Assembly: GCA_003250175.1 (NCBI GenBank)
Contig: QKHD01000382.1
Location: forward strand, 1 to 8,671
Length of the DNA: 8,671 nucleotides
Direction of reading: 5' to 3'
Origin: Helicobacteraceae bacterium
GTDB lineage: Bacteria; Campylobacterota; Campylobacteria; Campylobacterales; SZUA-545
Notes under the pieces: model-generated
What the model saw: only the letters and a program-made list of their open reading frames with translations
Database searches by the model: none
What the model was told of the DNA's origin: nothing
Shown: one piece after another, positions 1 to 5,990 of the stretch
Layout: each line of letters starts with the position of its first letter
Position numbering within the stretch: position 1 is the stretch's first letter
Translations under genes and position numbers: made by a program

Positions 1-132
1 AAAAGTTTTTTAATGTCAAGTATTCTGGTAGACTTTGTCAAGAATAAAAGTAAAATATTTTTAAATCTGTTAACAAAGCCTTTGATAGAAACAAATAAAT
101 TTCATGTTTAATCCATAGTAAATTGGTCAAGA
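1..132. other. AT-rich intergenic stretch, no gene
   Basis: Of the first 120 bases only 27 are G or C (22.5%), against GC-rich coding DNA in the rest of the window. Both strands are full of stop codons; the one ATG checked on the minus strand (105-103) runs 11 codons before a stop. Such a region could be the promoter zone of a gene lying to the left, or the edge of a transferred or inserted segment. It contains the CTTGACA copies listed separately and a small palindrome, CAAAGCCTTTG, at 74-84. The window edge prevents identifying a downstream gene. Confidence 0.7.
14..43 (-). promoter_or_regulatory. Tandem TTGACA boxes reading leftward
   Basis: TGTCAAG occurs at 14-20 and 37-43, exactly 23 bases apart; on the minus strand each reads CTTGACA and contains a perfect -35 hexamer. 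A related copy (GGTCAAG) lies at 125-131. The box at 19-14 would place its -10 just outside the window. The box at 42-37 has no -10 at 16-18 bases, because that place is taken by the second box. They may be one real -35 plus a chance copy, or a repeated protein-binding site of a gene to the left. Confidence 0.3.
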
Positions 133-146
133 TTGCGGGGGTTTAC

Positions 147-165
147 CCTCCGGAGGCTCCGGAGG
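147..165. terminator. GC-rich palindrome 3' of the minus-strand operon, possible terminator hairpin
   Basis: The arms CCTCCGGAG (147-155) and CTCCGGAGG (157-165) are perfect reverse complements about base 156. As RNA they could form a 7-base stem with a 5-base loop. The element starts about 18 bases after the stop of the last minus-strand gene, where a terminator is expected. However, the minus transcript then reads GTAAACCCCC and has no U-tract, so it is not a canonical Rho-independent terminator. It may be a 3'-end stabilising hairpin, a Rho-assisted stop or a protein-binding palindrome. Confidence 0.35.
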
Positions 166-183
166 AGGCGGAAAAATGGGAGG

Positions 184-624
184 TTAGCGGCCCATGGCCT
201 TGCGCAGCATCATGACGGTGTTGCGCGTGGAGGCGAGATCGAGGGCGGTAAAGTCGTCGAGGTTTTTGATGGTGATGTCCGCACCCTTCTCGATGAGCAG
301 TTTGGTGATCGGCTCCTTGCCGCTGGAGGCGGTGTACATGAGGGCGGTGACGCCGTTGTCGTTGATGTTGTCCACATCGACGCCCGCTTCGATCAGCATA
401 CTGACGATCGGCTCCGAGTCGGCGAAGCAGCCGTTCCAGACGGCGTTGTTGCCGTCGTCGTTGGTGGCGGCGAGATCCAGACCGGGAAGGGCCAGAATCC
501 GGCGCACCATCTCCACCTCGCCGTCCTTGGCGGCGCGCATCAGCGCGGTGTAGCCGTAGGGGCCTTTTTTATTAATGTCGTCTTGGCTGTAGCCCTTGTC
601 TTCCAGCCAGCTTTCCAGTGTCAT
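184..624 (-). CDS. Ankyrin-repeat protein
   Basis: This 146-residue protein consists almost wholly of ankyrin repeats, which are protein-binding helix-turn-helix units. Repeat 1 covers about residues 22-55 (YGYTALMRAAKDG). Repeat 2 covers about 56-88 and is degenerate at the TALM position (NNAVWNGCFADS). Repeat 3 covers about 89-121 (NGVTALMYTASSG, then LLIEKGADI). A partial cap runs from about 122 (DDFTALDLAS). There is no signal peptide or membrane segment, so it is probably cytoplasmic. The ATG at 624 has an AAGGAG Shine-Dalgarno five bases upstream; this overlaps the TAA of the preceding gene, giving a 9-base gap. It is the last gene of the eight-gene operon. The family fold is clear, but its partner is unknown; Clp, NifS or the unknown protein next door are candidates by position only. 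Confidence 0.9.
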   Translation of the reverse strand: MTLESWLEDKGYSQDDINKKGPYGYTALMRAAKDGEVEMVRRILALPGLDLAATNDDGNNAVWNGCFADSEPIVSMLIEAGVDVDNINDNGVTALMYTASSGKEPITKLLIEKGADITIKNLDDFTALDLASTRNTVMMLRKAMGR

Positions 625-633
625 GGCGGCTCC

Positions 634-1236
634 TTAATGCATGTAGGGAATATCGAGATAAAAATCCCGGTCTTCCGCGGTAAAGTCGTAGTCCTGGTCG
701 CTTTGTAAAAAGGCGGCCTTCTTTTTAAGCACCGCGGCCTGGAGTTTGTGCACCCCGAGTTCGTCGAGGCGGTTTTCCATTTCGCGGTAGTAGAAGTTCC
801 CGATATAAGGGTGCAGATCCGTCCGTTCGGCCAGCTTGCCGATGTAGTCGGTCATCTTGGCCAGGTCCATATCGGAGATACGGGGGAGCTTGCGGAGCAG
901 GTTACGGATAAACTGCTTGGCGTGGTGCTCTTCGGTGATAAAAAGCAACCGAGAGGCGGCGTCCAGGGAGGCGGCCTGTTCGTTGTAGCTGTAGGCGTAG
1001 CGGAAGTGCTCGCACACCAGCGGCTTGTACTCCGGAAAGAGCTCCAGCACGGCGACCAGCTCCTTAAGATCACGGTCCATCAGCACCTGAAACACGGTCA
1101 TCACCCGGGGGCTCACCTTGCCCCAGTGCGCCTTGGCCGAACCGATCTGCTTCTCTTCCGTGAGCAGTTTTTCAAACTGGGCGATATCGCTGGCGTCAAA
1201 AACGAGCCGTGCTTTTTCCCGGTAGAGCGCCTCCAA
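634..1236 (-). CDS. Conserved-looking helical protein of unknown function, TTG start
   Basis: I do not recognise this 200-residue protein. It is rich in charged residues and leucine and appears nearly all alpha-helical, with one cysteine (C75). There is an aromatic patch around residues 78-84 (FRYAYSY), a histidine pair at 104-105, another aromatic stretch near 148-150, and an acidic C-terminus. No signal peptide, membrane segment or metal motif is visible. The only start that keeps the whole frame after nifS is TTG at 1236, with TAAGG nine bases upstream overlapping the nifS stop; the next in-frame ATG is at residue 46. It sits between nifS and the ankyrin gene with gaps of 11 and 9 bases, so it is part of the operon. 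A helical-repeat scaffold or adaptor is possible, but that is a guess. Confidence 0.75.
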   Translation of the reverse strand: MEALYREKARLVFDASDIAQFEKLLTEEKQIGSAKAHWGKVSPRVMTVFQVLMDRDLKELVAVLELFPEYKPLVCEHFRYAYSYNEQAASLDAASRLLFITEEHHAKQFIRNLLRKLPRISDMDLAKMTDYIGKLAERTDLHPYIGNFYYREMENRLDELGVHKLQAAVLKKKAAFLQSDQDYDFTAEDRDFYLDIPYMH

Positions 1237-1245
1237 CCCCGCGGC

Positions 1246-1250
1246 CCTTA
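1246..1250 (-). promoter_or_regulatory. Ribosome binding site for the TTG-started gene
   Basis: On the minus strand TAAGG lies nine bases before the TTG at 1236, and its TAA is the nifS stop codon. No ATG or GTG start exists between nifS and residue 46 of the downstream frame, so this site supports the TTG start. Translation is likely coupled to that of nifS. Confidence 0.45.
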
Positions 1251-2429
1251 GGCGAGTTTGTAGGCGTAGGAGCTGGAGATGTTGCGCAGGCGCTCAACCG
1301 CTTTTTTAAAGACCTCGATCACGTAATCGACCTCATCTTCCGTGGTAAAACGGGAGAGGGAGAGGCGAACCGCCGTGTGGGCCAGTTCGACATCTTCGCC
1401 GATGGCGCTCATGACGGGGTTGGCTTCCAGGGCTTCGCTGGCGCAGGCACTCCCCGTACTGGCGGCGATACCCGCCTGGTTAAGGTCCCAGATCATCGAT
1501 TCACCCTCGATCCCGCGGACGGAGACCAGAATGGTGTTGGGCGTACGTTTGTCGCGCGGCCCTACGACAATCATGTCGGGCAGTGCGGCGATGGCGTCTT
1601 CGAGCTTATCCCGCAGGCGGCGCACTTCGGTGTTCATCACATCGATGTTGATGGTCGCCTGTTTAATGGCCAGACCCATGCCGATGATTCCGGAGACGTT
1701 GAGCGTGCCCGCACGCTTGCCGCCCATCTGGTCACCGCCGTGGAGCAGGTTGGGCAGCTCTTTGCCCTTTTTGACATACAGTCCGCCGACCCCTTTGGGA
1801 CCGTGGAACTTGTGCGCGGAAAAGGTGAGGTAGTCCACCGGCACCTTTTTCAGGTCAACAGGAACCTTGCCGATCGCCTGAACGGCGTCGGTGTGAAAGA
1901 GCACCCCCGCCTCCTGGCAGATTTTGGCAACTTCCGCAACGGGGAAGATCATGCCCGTTTCGTTGTTGGCCCACATCATGCTGACCAGAACGGTCTTGTC
2001 GGTAATGGCCGCCTTGACCTGCTCCGCTTCGACCACACCGTCGTGGTTGACGGGCAGGTAGGTAACGTCCACGCCGTATTCACCCAAAAAGCGCAGCGTG
2101 TCCTGCACCGCGGGGTGCTCGACGCTGGTGGTGATGATGTGGTTTTTCTCCGGATTTTTCAGAATGTACTCGAAAAAGACACCCTTAAGAACCGTGTTGT
2201 TGCTCTCGGTGGCGCAGCCGGTGATGAGAATGTCGTCTTCATCCGGAGCATTAATGGCGTCGTACATCTCGCCCATGGCCTGATTGAGGTGGGGGCGAAC
2301 CTCCATCCCGTAGGCATGGAGGGAGTTGGGGTTGCCATAGTATTCGGTCAAAAAGGGTTCCATTTTGGCGAAAACCAGTGGGTCTAATTTTGTCGTAGCA
2401 TTGTTATCTAAATATACTCGTTTCATCAT
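1248..2429 (-). CDS. nifS: NIF-type cysteine desulfurase NifS
   Basis: This is a PLP enzyme of fold type I that converts cysteine to alanine and passes sulfane sulfur, through an active-site cysteine persulfide, to Fe-S cluster scaffolds in the cytoplasm. The 393 residues contain YLDNNATT at 6-13, the cofactor-stacking histidine H105 (SVEHPAV), WANNETG at 153-159, the PLP lysine K207 in SAHKFHGPKG, and the catalytic cysteine C329 in STGSACAS. Length and the C-terminal LRNISSSY match NIF-type NifS of Campylobacterota such as Helicobacter, where it serves general Fe-S assembly. Two ATGs stand in tandem (2429 and 2426); the first overlaps the clpX stop in an ATGA, so translation is coupled. The Shine-Dalgarno is weak. 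No nifU scaffold gene adjoins it, although nifS and nifU usually pair in this group. Family call is very secure; housekeeping versus specialised role is open. Confidence 0.96.
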   Translation of the reverse strand: MMKRVYLDNNATTKLDPLVFAKMEPFLTEYYGNPNSLHAYGMEVRPHLNQAMGEMYDAINAPDEDDILITGCATESNNTVLKGVFFEYILKNPEKNHIITTSVEHPAVQDTLRFLGEYGVDVTYLPVNHDGVVEAEQVKAAITDKTVLVSMMWANNETGMIFPVAEVAKICQEAGVLFHTDAVQAIGKVPVDLKKVPVDYLTFSAHKFHGPKGVGGLYVKKGKELPNLLHGGDQMGGKRAGTLNVSGIIGMGLAIKQATINIDVMNTEVRRLRDKLEDAIAALPDMIVVGPRDKRTPNTILVSVRGIEGESMIWDLNQAGIAASTGSACASEALEANPVMSAIGEDVELAHTAVRLSLSRFTTEDEVDYVIEVFKKAVERLRNISSSYAYKLA

Positions 2430-3646
2430 TTGGCTGCTTTCTTCTTAGTATCTTTCTCTTCAAAGGTGTAGATGGGAGCCATCCCCTCTTTGACGGTGCC
2501 TTCGGTGACCGTACAGGTCTTGACCCCTTCCATGGAGGGAATCTCGTAGAGGTAGGGGAGCATAATGCCTTCGATAATACCCCGAAGACCCCGCGCACCG
2601 ACACCCCTTTCGATCGCTTCGTCGGCAATTGCCGCCACGGCGCCGTCGTCAAAGCTCAGCGCCACGCCGTCCATTTCGAAGAGCGCCTGGTACTGTTTAA
2701 GCAGGGCGTTGTCCGGCTCTTGCAGGATTTTGATCATCTGGTCGCGGTCGAGCTCTTTAAGCTCCGCAATGACGGGAATCCGCCCGATGAACTCCGGAAT
2801 CATCCCGTAGCGGATCAGGTCTTTGGCCTCGATCTTCTTCTCTTTGTCCGCCGCTTTTTTGGCGGTTTTGTCAAACCCTACCTTGTTGGGTTTTTTGGAG
2901 TGCTTGTCCTGCACCAGACCCACAAAGGCCCCGCCGCAGACAAAGAGCACGTGGGTGGTATCAAAGAGCATCGTATCGGTGGAGGAGTTTTTACGGCTTC
3001 CCTTAAGGGGCACGTAGACCTCGGAGCCTTCCAGGATTTTCAAAAGCCCCTGTTGGACCCCCTCTCCGGAGACGTCGCGGCCGGTGGTGGCACTCTCACC
3101 CTTGCGGGCGATCTTGTCGATCTCGTCGATGTAGACGATGCCGCGCTGGGCCAGTTCCACGTCGTAGTTGGCAGCGGCCAGCAGACGGGAGAGGATGCTC
3201 TCCACGTCTTCGCCCACATACCCCGCCTCGGTCAGGGCCGTAGCGTCCGCCACGGCAAAAGGCACGTTCATGATGCGGGCCAGGGTCTTGGCCAGCAGGG
3301 TCTTGCCACTTCCGGTCGGGCCTAAAAGCATGATGTTGGATTTTTCCAGCTCCACGCCGTTGTGTACGGGGCGCTCGATCCGTTTGTAGTGGTTGTAGAT
3401 GGCAACGGCCAGAACCTTTTTGGCGTGCTCCTGACCGATAATGTACTTGCCCAAAAACTGCACGATCTCTTCGGGTTTGGGAAGGCCCTGCTGGATCTGG
3501 TGGTGCTCCAGGCTTCGGCGCTCTTTATCCATGATTCCGGAGCAGGTGGCGACGCACTCGTCGCAGATCGCTACCGTCTCGGTACGGAACATCTTTTTGA
3601 CATCTTCTTGCTTACGACCGCAGAATGAACAGGTGTTGTTTTCCAT
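2426..3646 (-). CDS. clpX: ClpX, ATP-dependent unfoldase of the ClpXP protease
   Basis: ClpX is a hexameric AAA+ unfoldase that recognises substrates and threads them into ClpP. All domains are present in 406 residues: the zinc-binding domain with C6, C9, C28 and C31; Walker A GPTGSGKT at 109-116; pore-1 loop GYVG at 142-145; Walker B VYIDEID at 171-177; box VII FIGR with arginine finger R289; and sensor-2 GARGLR at 350-355. The ClpP-docking loop, IGF in E. coli, reads VGF at 256-258, so ClpP binding should be kept. The pore-2 RKH loop reads RKN at 218-220, a change in a substrate-contact loop. The ATG at 3646 follows GAGGGGG by seven bases and overlaps the clpP TAA by one base. In Helicobacter clpP and clpX are unlinked, so this adjacent pair next to nifS may be an accessory copy. 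Confidence 0.96.
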   Translation of the reverse strand: MENNTCSFCGRKQEDVKKMFRTETVAICDECVATCSGIMDKERRSLEHHQIQQGLPKPEEIVQFLGKYIIGQEHAKKVLAVAIYNHYKRIERPVHNGVELEKSNIMLLGPTGSGKTLLAKTLARIMNVPFAVADATALTEAGYVGEDVESILSRLLAAANYDVELAQRGIVYIDEIDKIARKGESATTGRDVSGEGVQQGLLKILEGSEVYVPLKGSRKNSSTDTMLFDTTHVLFVCGGAFVGLVQDKHSKKPNKVGFDKTAKKAADKEKKIEAKDLIRYGMIPEFIGRIPVIAELKELDRDQMIKILQEPDNALLKQYQALFEMDGVALSFDDGAVAAIADEAIERGVGARGLRGIIEGIMLPYLYEIPSMEGVKTCTVTEGTVKEGMAPIYTFEEKDTKKKAAK

Positions 3647-4236
3647 TATTTGGCCCCCTCTTTCGTAATGATACGGTCCGCCAGACCGAATTTAACGGCC
3701 TCTTTGGCTTCAAAGTAGCGGTCACGGTCGGTCTCTTTGGCAATCACCTTGAGGCTCTGCCCCGTGGCATCCGCCAAAATCTTGTTCAGCTTGGACTTGA
3801 GCATCAGGATGTGGTTGGCGTGGATTTCGATGTCGCTCGCCTGACCCTGATAGCCGCCAAGGGGCTGGTGGATCATCACTTCGGCATTGGGCAGAATCTT
3901 GCGCTCGCCCTTTTCGCCGCAGGTAAAGAGCACCGCCGCCATGGAAGCAACCATGCCCATGGCATAGGTGTGCACCGGGGCGCTGATGAGATTCATCGTG
4001 TCCAGAATGGCCAGACCCGCCATCACCGAACCGCCGGGGCTGGAGATGTAGAGGTGGATCGGCTCGTCGTGGTCGTCGGCATCAAGATAGAGCAGCTGGG
4101 AGACGATAACCCCCATCATGTGGTCATCGATCGTCTCGTTGATCACGATAATGCGGTCGTTGAGCAGTTTGGAAAAAAGGTCGAAATAGCGCTCTCCGCG
4201 GGGAGAGTTGTCGCGTACGGTCGGGATCATTGGCAT
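3646..4236 (-). CDS. clpP: ClpP, serine protease subunit of ClpXP
   Basis: ClpP forms a double heptameric ring that degrades proteins unfolded by ClpX. The 196-residue product has normal family length and no extended propeptide. The catalytic triad is visible as S98 (GMVASMA), H123 (MIHQPLGG) and D172 (DRDRYF). The strand motif ISSPGGSV at 64-71 forms part of the substrate-binding site and oxyanion region. The ATG at 4236 has a strong AAGGAG six bases upstream (4243-4248), which overlaps the TAA of the SIR2-like gene. A second in-frame ATG two codons on is less well spaced. The direct clpP-clpX fusion of stop and start implies stoichiometric expression of the pair. Assignment is secure; whether it is the only ClpP in the genome cannot be told from the window. 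Confidence 0.97.
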   Translation of the reverse strand: MPMIPTVRDNSPRGERYFDLFSKLLNDRIIVINETIDDHMMGVIVSQLLYLDADDHDEPIHLYISSPGGSVMAGLAILDTMNLISAPVHTYAMGMVASMAAVLFTCGEKGERKILPNAEVMIHQPLGGYQGQASDIEIHANHILMLKSKLNKILADATGQSLKVIAKETDRDRYFEAKEAVKFGLADRIITKEGAK

Positions 4237-4246
4237 CGTAGACTCC

Positions 4247-5077
4247 TTATAGCACTTTTAGAAAATCGGCCAGTTTCATGGGGATGACTTCCAGGTCGTG
4301 TTTTTCGATAAATTTTTCTGCTTTTTTGGTCAGTTCTTCGTCGGTGACGACATAGCCGCCCTCCAGATCAAGGGCGATCTCGTTGGCCACCATACGGTCC
4401 GTATCGCGGTTGAAGGAGACCCCCATGAAGAGGTATTTTTTTCCCTTGCGGTAGGTCTTGATCATGGATGGGAAGGCAAAGCCGCCCATCGCTTCGGTCA
4501 GCCAGTCGACATAGTCCGCGTCGGAGATGACAAAGCTGGGTTCGGGCAGCGGGGAGCCCATGGGTTTCATCAAAATGGGCTTGGTGTCGTCCAGGCAGCT
4601 CTCGTCAACCAGGAAATATTTTTTGTTCTCCACGTCCCACTCGTAGACTTCGTAACGTTTGGGTTCGGCGGCGATACGCGCCTTGCCGAAAATAAGGAAG
4701 TGGGATTCGCCGCTGAGCAGCTCCTGCATCTTGGGGTCGCGGTTGATGTCGACGATGTAGGGGGGATGGTAGGGCAGGATTTTGGTGTGCGCTTCGGTGG
4801 GGCCGAAGGGCTTGGTGTAGATGAAGTTCATCATCTGCTCCATAAACTGCCGCCCCTTCCGCTGCTCCAGGTGCATGGCGGCGCGGGAGTATTCGAACAT
4901 GAGCCGCGGGGGCATGGCACGCCCGCCGTTCATCATCAAAATCATGGAGTCGCTGTCAAAGGGCATCGCCTCGCCTTCCGTGGTGGTGACGCCCTCAAAG
5001 ACGCCCAGCCCGAAATAGGGGATGGTAACACCCGCTTTGAGTTCTTCTTTAATCGATTCGAGGAGTTCTTGATTCAT
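4247..5077 (-). CDS. SIR2-like (Rossmann, NAD-binding type) protein with altered active site
   Basis: This 276-residue protein resembles the SIR2_2-type branch of the sirtuin-like fold, whose members bind NAD or NAD-derived ligands. The supporting pattern is a glycine-containing N-terminal loop (IPYFGLGV, 19-26), VDINRDP at 109-115 in the place of the usual TTNYD motif, KPMGS at 171-175 where KLHG is expected, SDADYVDWL at 185-193, and LFMGVSFNRD at 216-225 matching the closing 'LFxGYSxxD' strand. The expected catalytic histidine appears to be methionine (M173), so NAD hydrolysis may be lost or use another residue. No signal or membrane segment is visible. It starts one base after the Tpx-like gene, with AAGGA about ten bases upstream, and ends ten bases before clpP. 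I recall similar proteins in nif regions of other bacteria, but cannot verify that here. Confidence 0.6.
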   Translation of the reverse strand: MNQELLESIKEELKAGVTIPYFGLGVFEGVTTTEGEAMPFDSDSMILMMNGGRAMPPRLMFEYSRAAMHLEQRKGRQFMEQMMNFIYTKPFGPTEAHTKILPYHPPYIVDINRDPKMQELLSGESHFLIFGKARIAAEPKRYEVYEWDVENKKYFLVDESCLDDTKPILMKPMGSPLPEPSFVISDADYVDWLTEAMGGFAFPSMIKTYRKGKKYLFMGVSFNRDTDRMVANEIALDLEGGYVVTDEELTKKAEKFIEKHDLEVIPMKLADFLKVL

Positions 5078-5078
5078 C

Positions 5079-5591
5079 TTAGTGGCATCCTTTTTTATCG
5101 CAGCAGCTCATGGAGAGGTTGATGTTGCGTACAAACCGCTCGGTGTTAAACGGCGCTTCGATCGCTTCGGGCAGGTCGTGATACATCAGCGTCCCGTCTT
5201 CGGCGACAATGCTCAGGCACTTGGTCAGCTCACCCGAAAGCTCGCCGCTTCCGATGCGAAGACCGTAATAGTCCCCAAACCCTTCGTCCGAATCCACCAC
5301 GTGGGTGAAAAATCCGCCCGGCCAGCTGTCGCCGCCTTTGGCGGTGATAACGTAGCCGTCGATGCGGCCCGCGGCCACTTCGTTCATTCCGGAGACCAGG
5401 GCCTCCACCTCCGCATGCAGGGCCGCATCCGCCGCCGGGGCGGAGACGATGATCTGAATACGGTTTTGGTGTCCTCCGATGAGGACTTTTTTGTCATCTT
5501 TTGTCGTCACTTCGACTTTTTCGGAGCCGTAGCCGACGTCAAGAACATCATCTTCGAGTGTATAGGGTATTGACTTATAGGTGAGTTTCAT
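5079..5591 (-). CDS. Tpx-like thioredoxin-fold protein lacking peroxidase cysteines
   Basis: This 170-residue product follows the thiol peroxidase (Tpx) layout: a short N-terminal beta hairpin (MKLTYKSIPYTL), a strand IQIIVSAPAADAAL (45-58), a loop near 85-96, FGDYYGLRI (105-113), and CLSIVAEDGTLMYHDL (125-140), like the Tpx 'VFVVDxxGKVxY' strand. Aligning by eye, the peroxidatic PSLDTPVC motif becomes PAADAALH, so the key cysteine is H59. The resolving cysteine (LPFAQ..FC) is also gone, and the conserved arginine appears as K124. The only other cysteines are C125 and a C-terminal CCDKKGCH (C163, C164, C169), which could bind a metal or act in thiol exchange. ATG at 5591 is chosen because GGGGAG lies eight bases upstream and the fold begins there; the frame is open further upstream without homology. 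It overlaps the NifX-like gene by 17 bases. Peroxidase activity is unlikely. Confidence 0.65.
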   Translation of the reverse strand: MKLTYKSIPYTLEDDVLDVGYGSEKVEVTTKDDKKVLIGGHQNRIQIIVSAPAADAALHAEVEALVSGMNEVAAGRIDGYVITAKGGDSWPGGFFTHVVDSDEGFGDYYGLRIGSGELSGELTKCLSIVAEDGTLMYHDLPEAIEAPFNTERFVRNINLSMSCCDKKGCH

Positions 5592-5979
5592 AGTTGTTGC
5601 TCCCCAGGATAAAATTGTTGATGGCGTGGCGTTCGTCGTGGATAATGGGGGGAATTTTATAGGTTTTGATCCCCACATAATCAAAAATCCGGCGGGTATG
5701 TTCGCAAAGAAATTTGACCAGAACCACGTCACATTCGTGCAGGATTTCTACCAGATAGTAGTGGGTCAGCACGTGCTGCGGCGTCTGGAGCATCTCCTCC
5801 GGACAGCTGCAGTCTGCTGTCGTGCTGCACTCGACCGGAACCTGTTTGGCCCGCGGGTTTTCTACTGTCTTGATATGGGTTTTTGTTTTGCCGGACGTAT
5901 TATAAAGCGCAAAGAAGGGGGCATAACCGGCATTGTGAAAAATAGTACCGTCTTTATTCACCGGGATGGCCACTACCAT
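5575..5979 (-). CDS. NifX/NafY-type dinitrogenase cofactor-domain protein
   Basis: The protein belongs to the dinitrogenase iron-molybdenum cofactor domain family (NifX, NafY and the NifB C-terminal domain), whose members bind or carry metal-cofactor precursors. From the chosen start it has 134 residues. It opens with the typical MVVAIPVNKDGTIFHNAGYAPFFALY and continues to CDVVLVKFLCEHTRRIFDYVGIKTY (83-107), the family's helix-strand core. A central C-x5-C-x-C cluster (C51, C57, C59) and C83 and C92 could bind a metal or cluster. The ATG at 5979 is preferred: AAGGA stands six bases upstream and the domain begins right there. An ATG at 6027 would add 16 residues but has a poor site. It is the first gene of the operon. 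A cofactor chaperone role is inferred from the family; no nitrogenase gene is in view. Confidence 0.8.
   Translation of the reverse strand: MVVAIPVNKDGTIFHNAGYAPFFALYNTSGKTKTHIKTVENPRAKQVPVECSTTADCSCPEEMLQTPQHVLTHYYLVEILHECDVVLVKFLCEHTRRIFDYVGIKTYKIPPIIHDERHAINNFILGSNNYETHL
5600..5605 (-). promoter_or_regulatory. Ribosome binding site deciding the Tpx-like gene start
   Basis: On the minus strand GGGGAG lies eight bases before the ATG at 5591. It lies inside the 3' end of the NifX-like gene and supports this ATG rather than the longer upstream reading of the frame, which adds 47 residues with no family resemblance. Confidence 0.65.
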
Positions 5980-5985
5980 ACGCTG

Positions 5986-5990
5986 TCCTT
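5986..5990 (-). promoter_or_regulatory. Ribosome binding site deciding the NifX-like gene start
   Basis: On the minus strand AAGGA stands six bases before the ATG at 5979. The alternative ATG at 6027 is preceded by an A-run with only GGGTGA farther off, so the shorter protein is favoured. Confidence 0.6.

Noticed and set aside
133..708. A 191-codon plus-strand frame over the ankyrin gene
   Set aside because: It is antisense to clear ankyrin repeats and runs across the operon junction at 624-636.
1209..2387. A 392-codon open frame antisense to nifS
   Set aside because: It lies wholly opposite a gene with complete NifS motifs, and its translation is low-complexity, rich in G, V, H and D as expected from reading GC-biased codons backwards.
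4247..5077. An anti-phage SIR2 defence system
   Set aside because: SIR2-like domains occur in defence, but the neighbours here are ClpP, ClpX and NifS with no nuclease, Argonaute or helicase partner, and the catalytic histidine seems absent.
4298..5122. A 274-codon plus-strand frame opposite the SIR2-like gene
   Set aside because: Its product is a histidine-, glycine- and valine-rich shadow with no domain, while the minus-strand gene has a ribosome site and operon spacing.
5592..5732. An N-terminal extension of 47 residues for the Tpx-like protein
   Set aside because: The extra part lies inside the NifX-like gene in another frame, has no family resemblance, and the ATG at 5591 has a good ribosome site.
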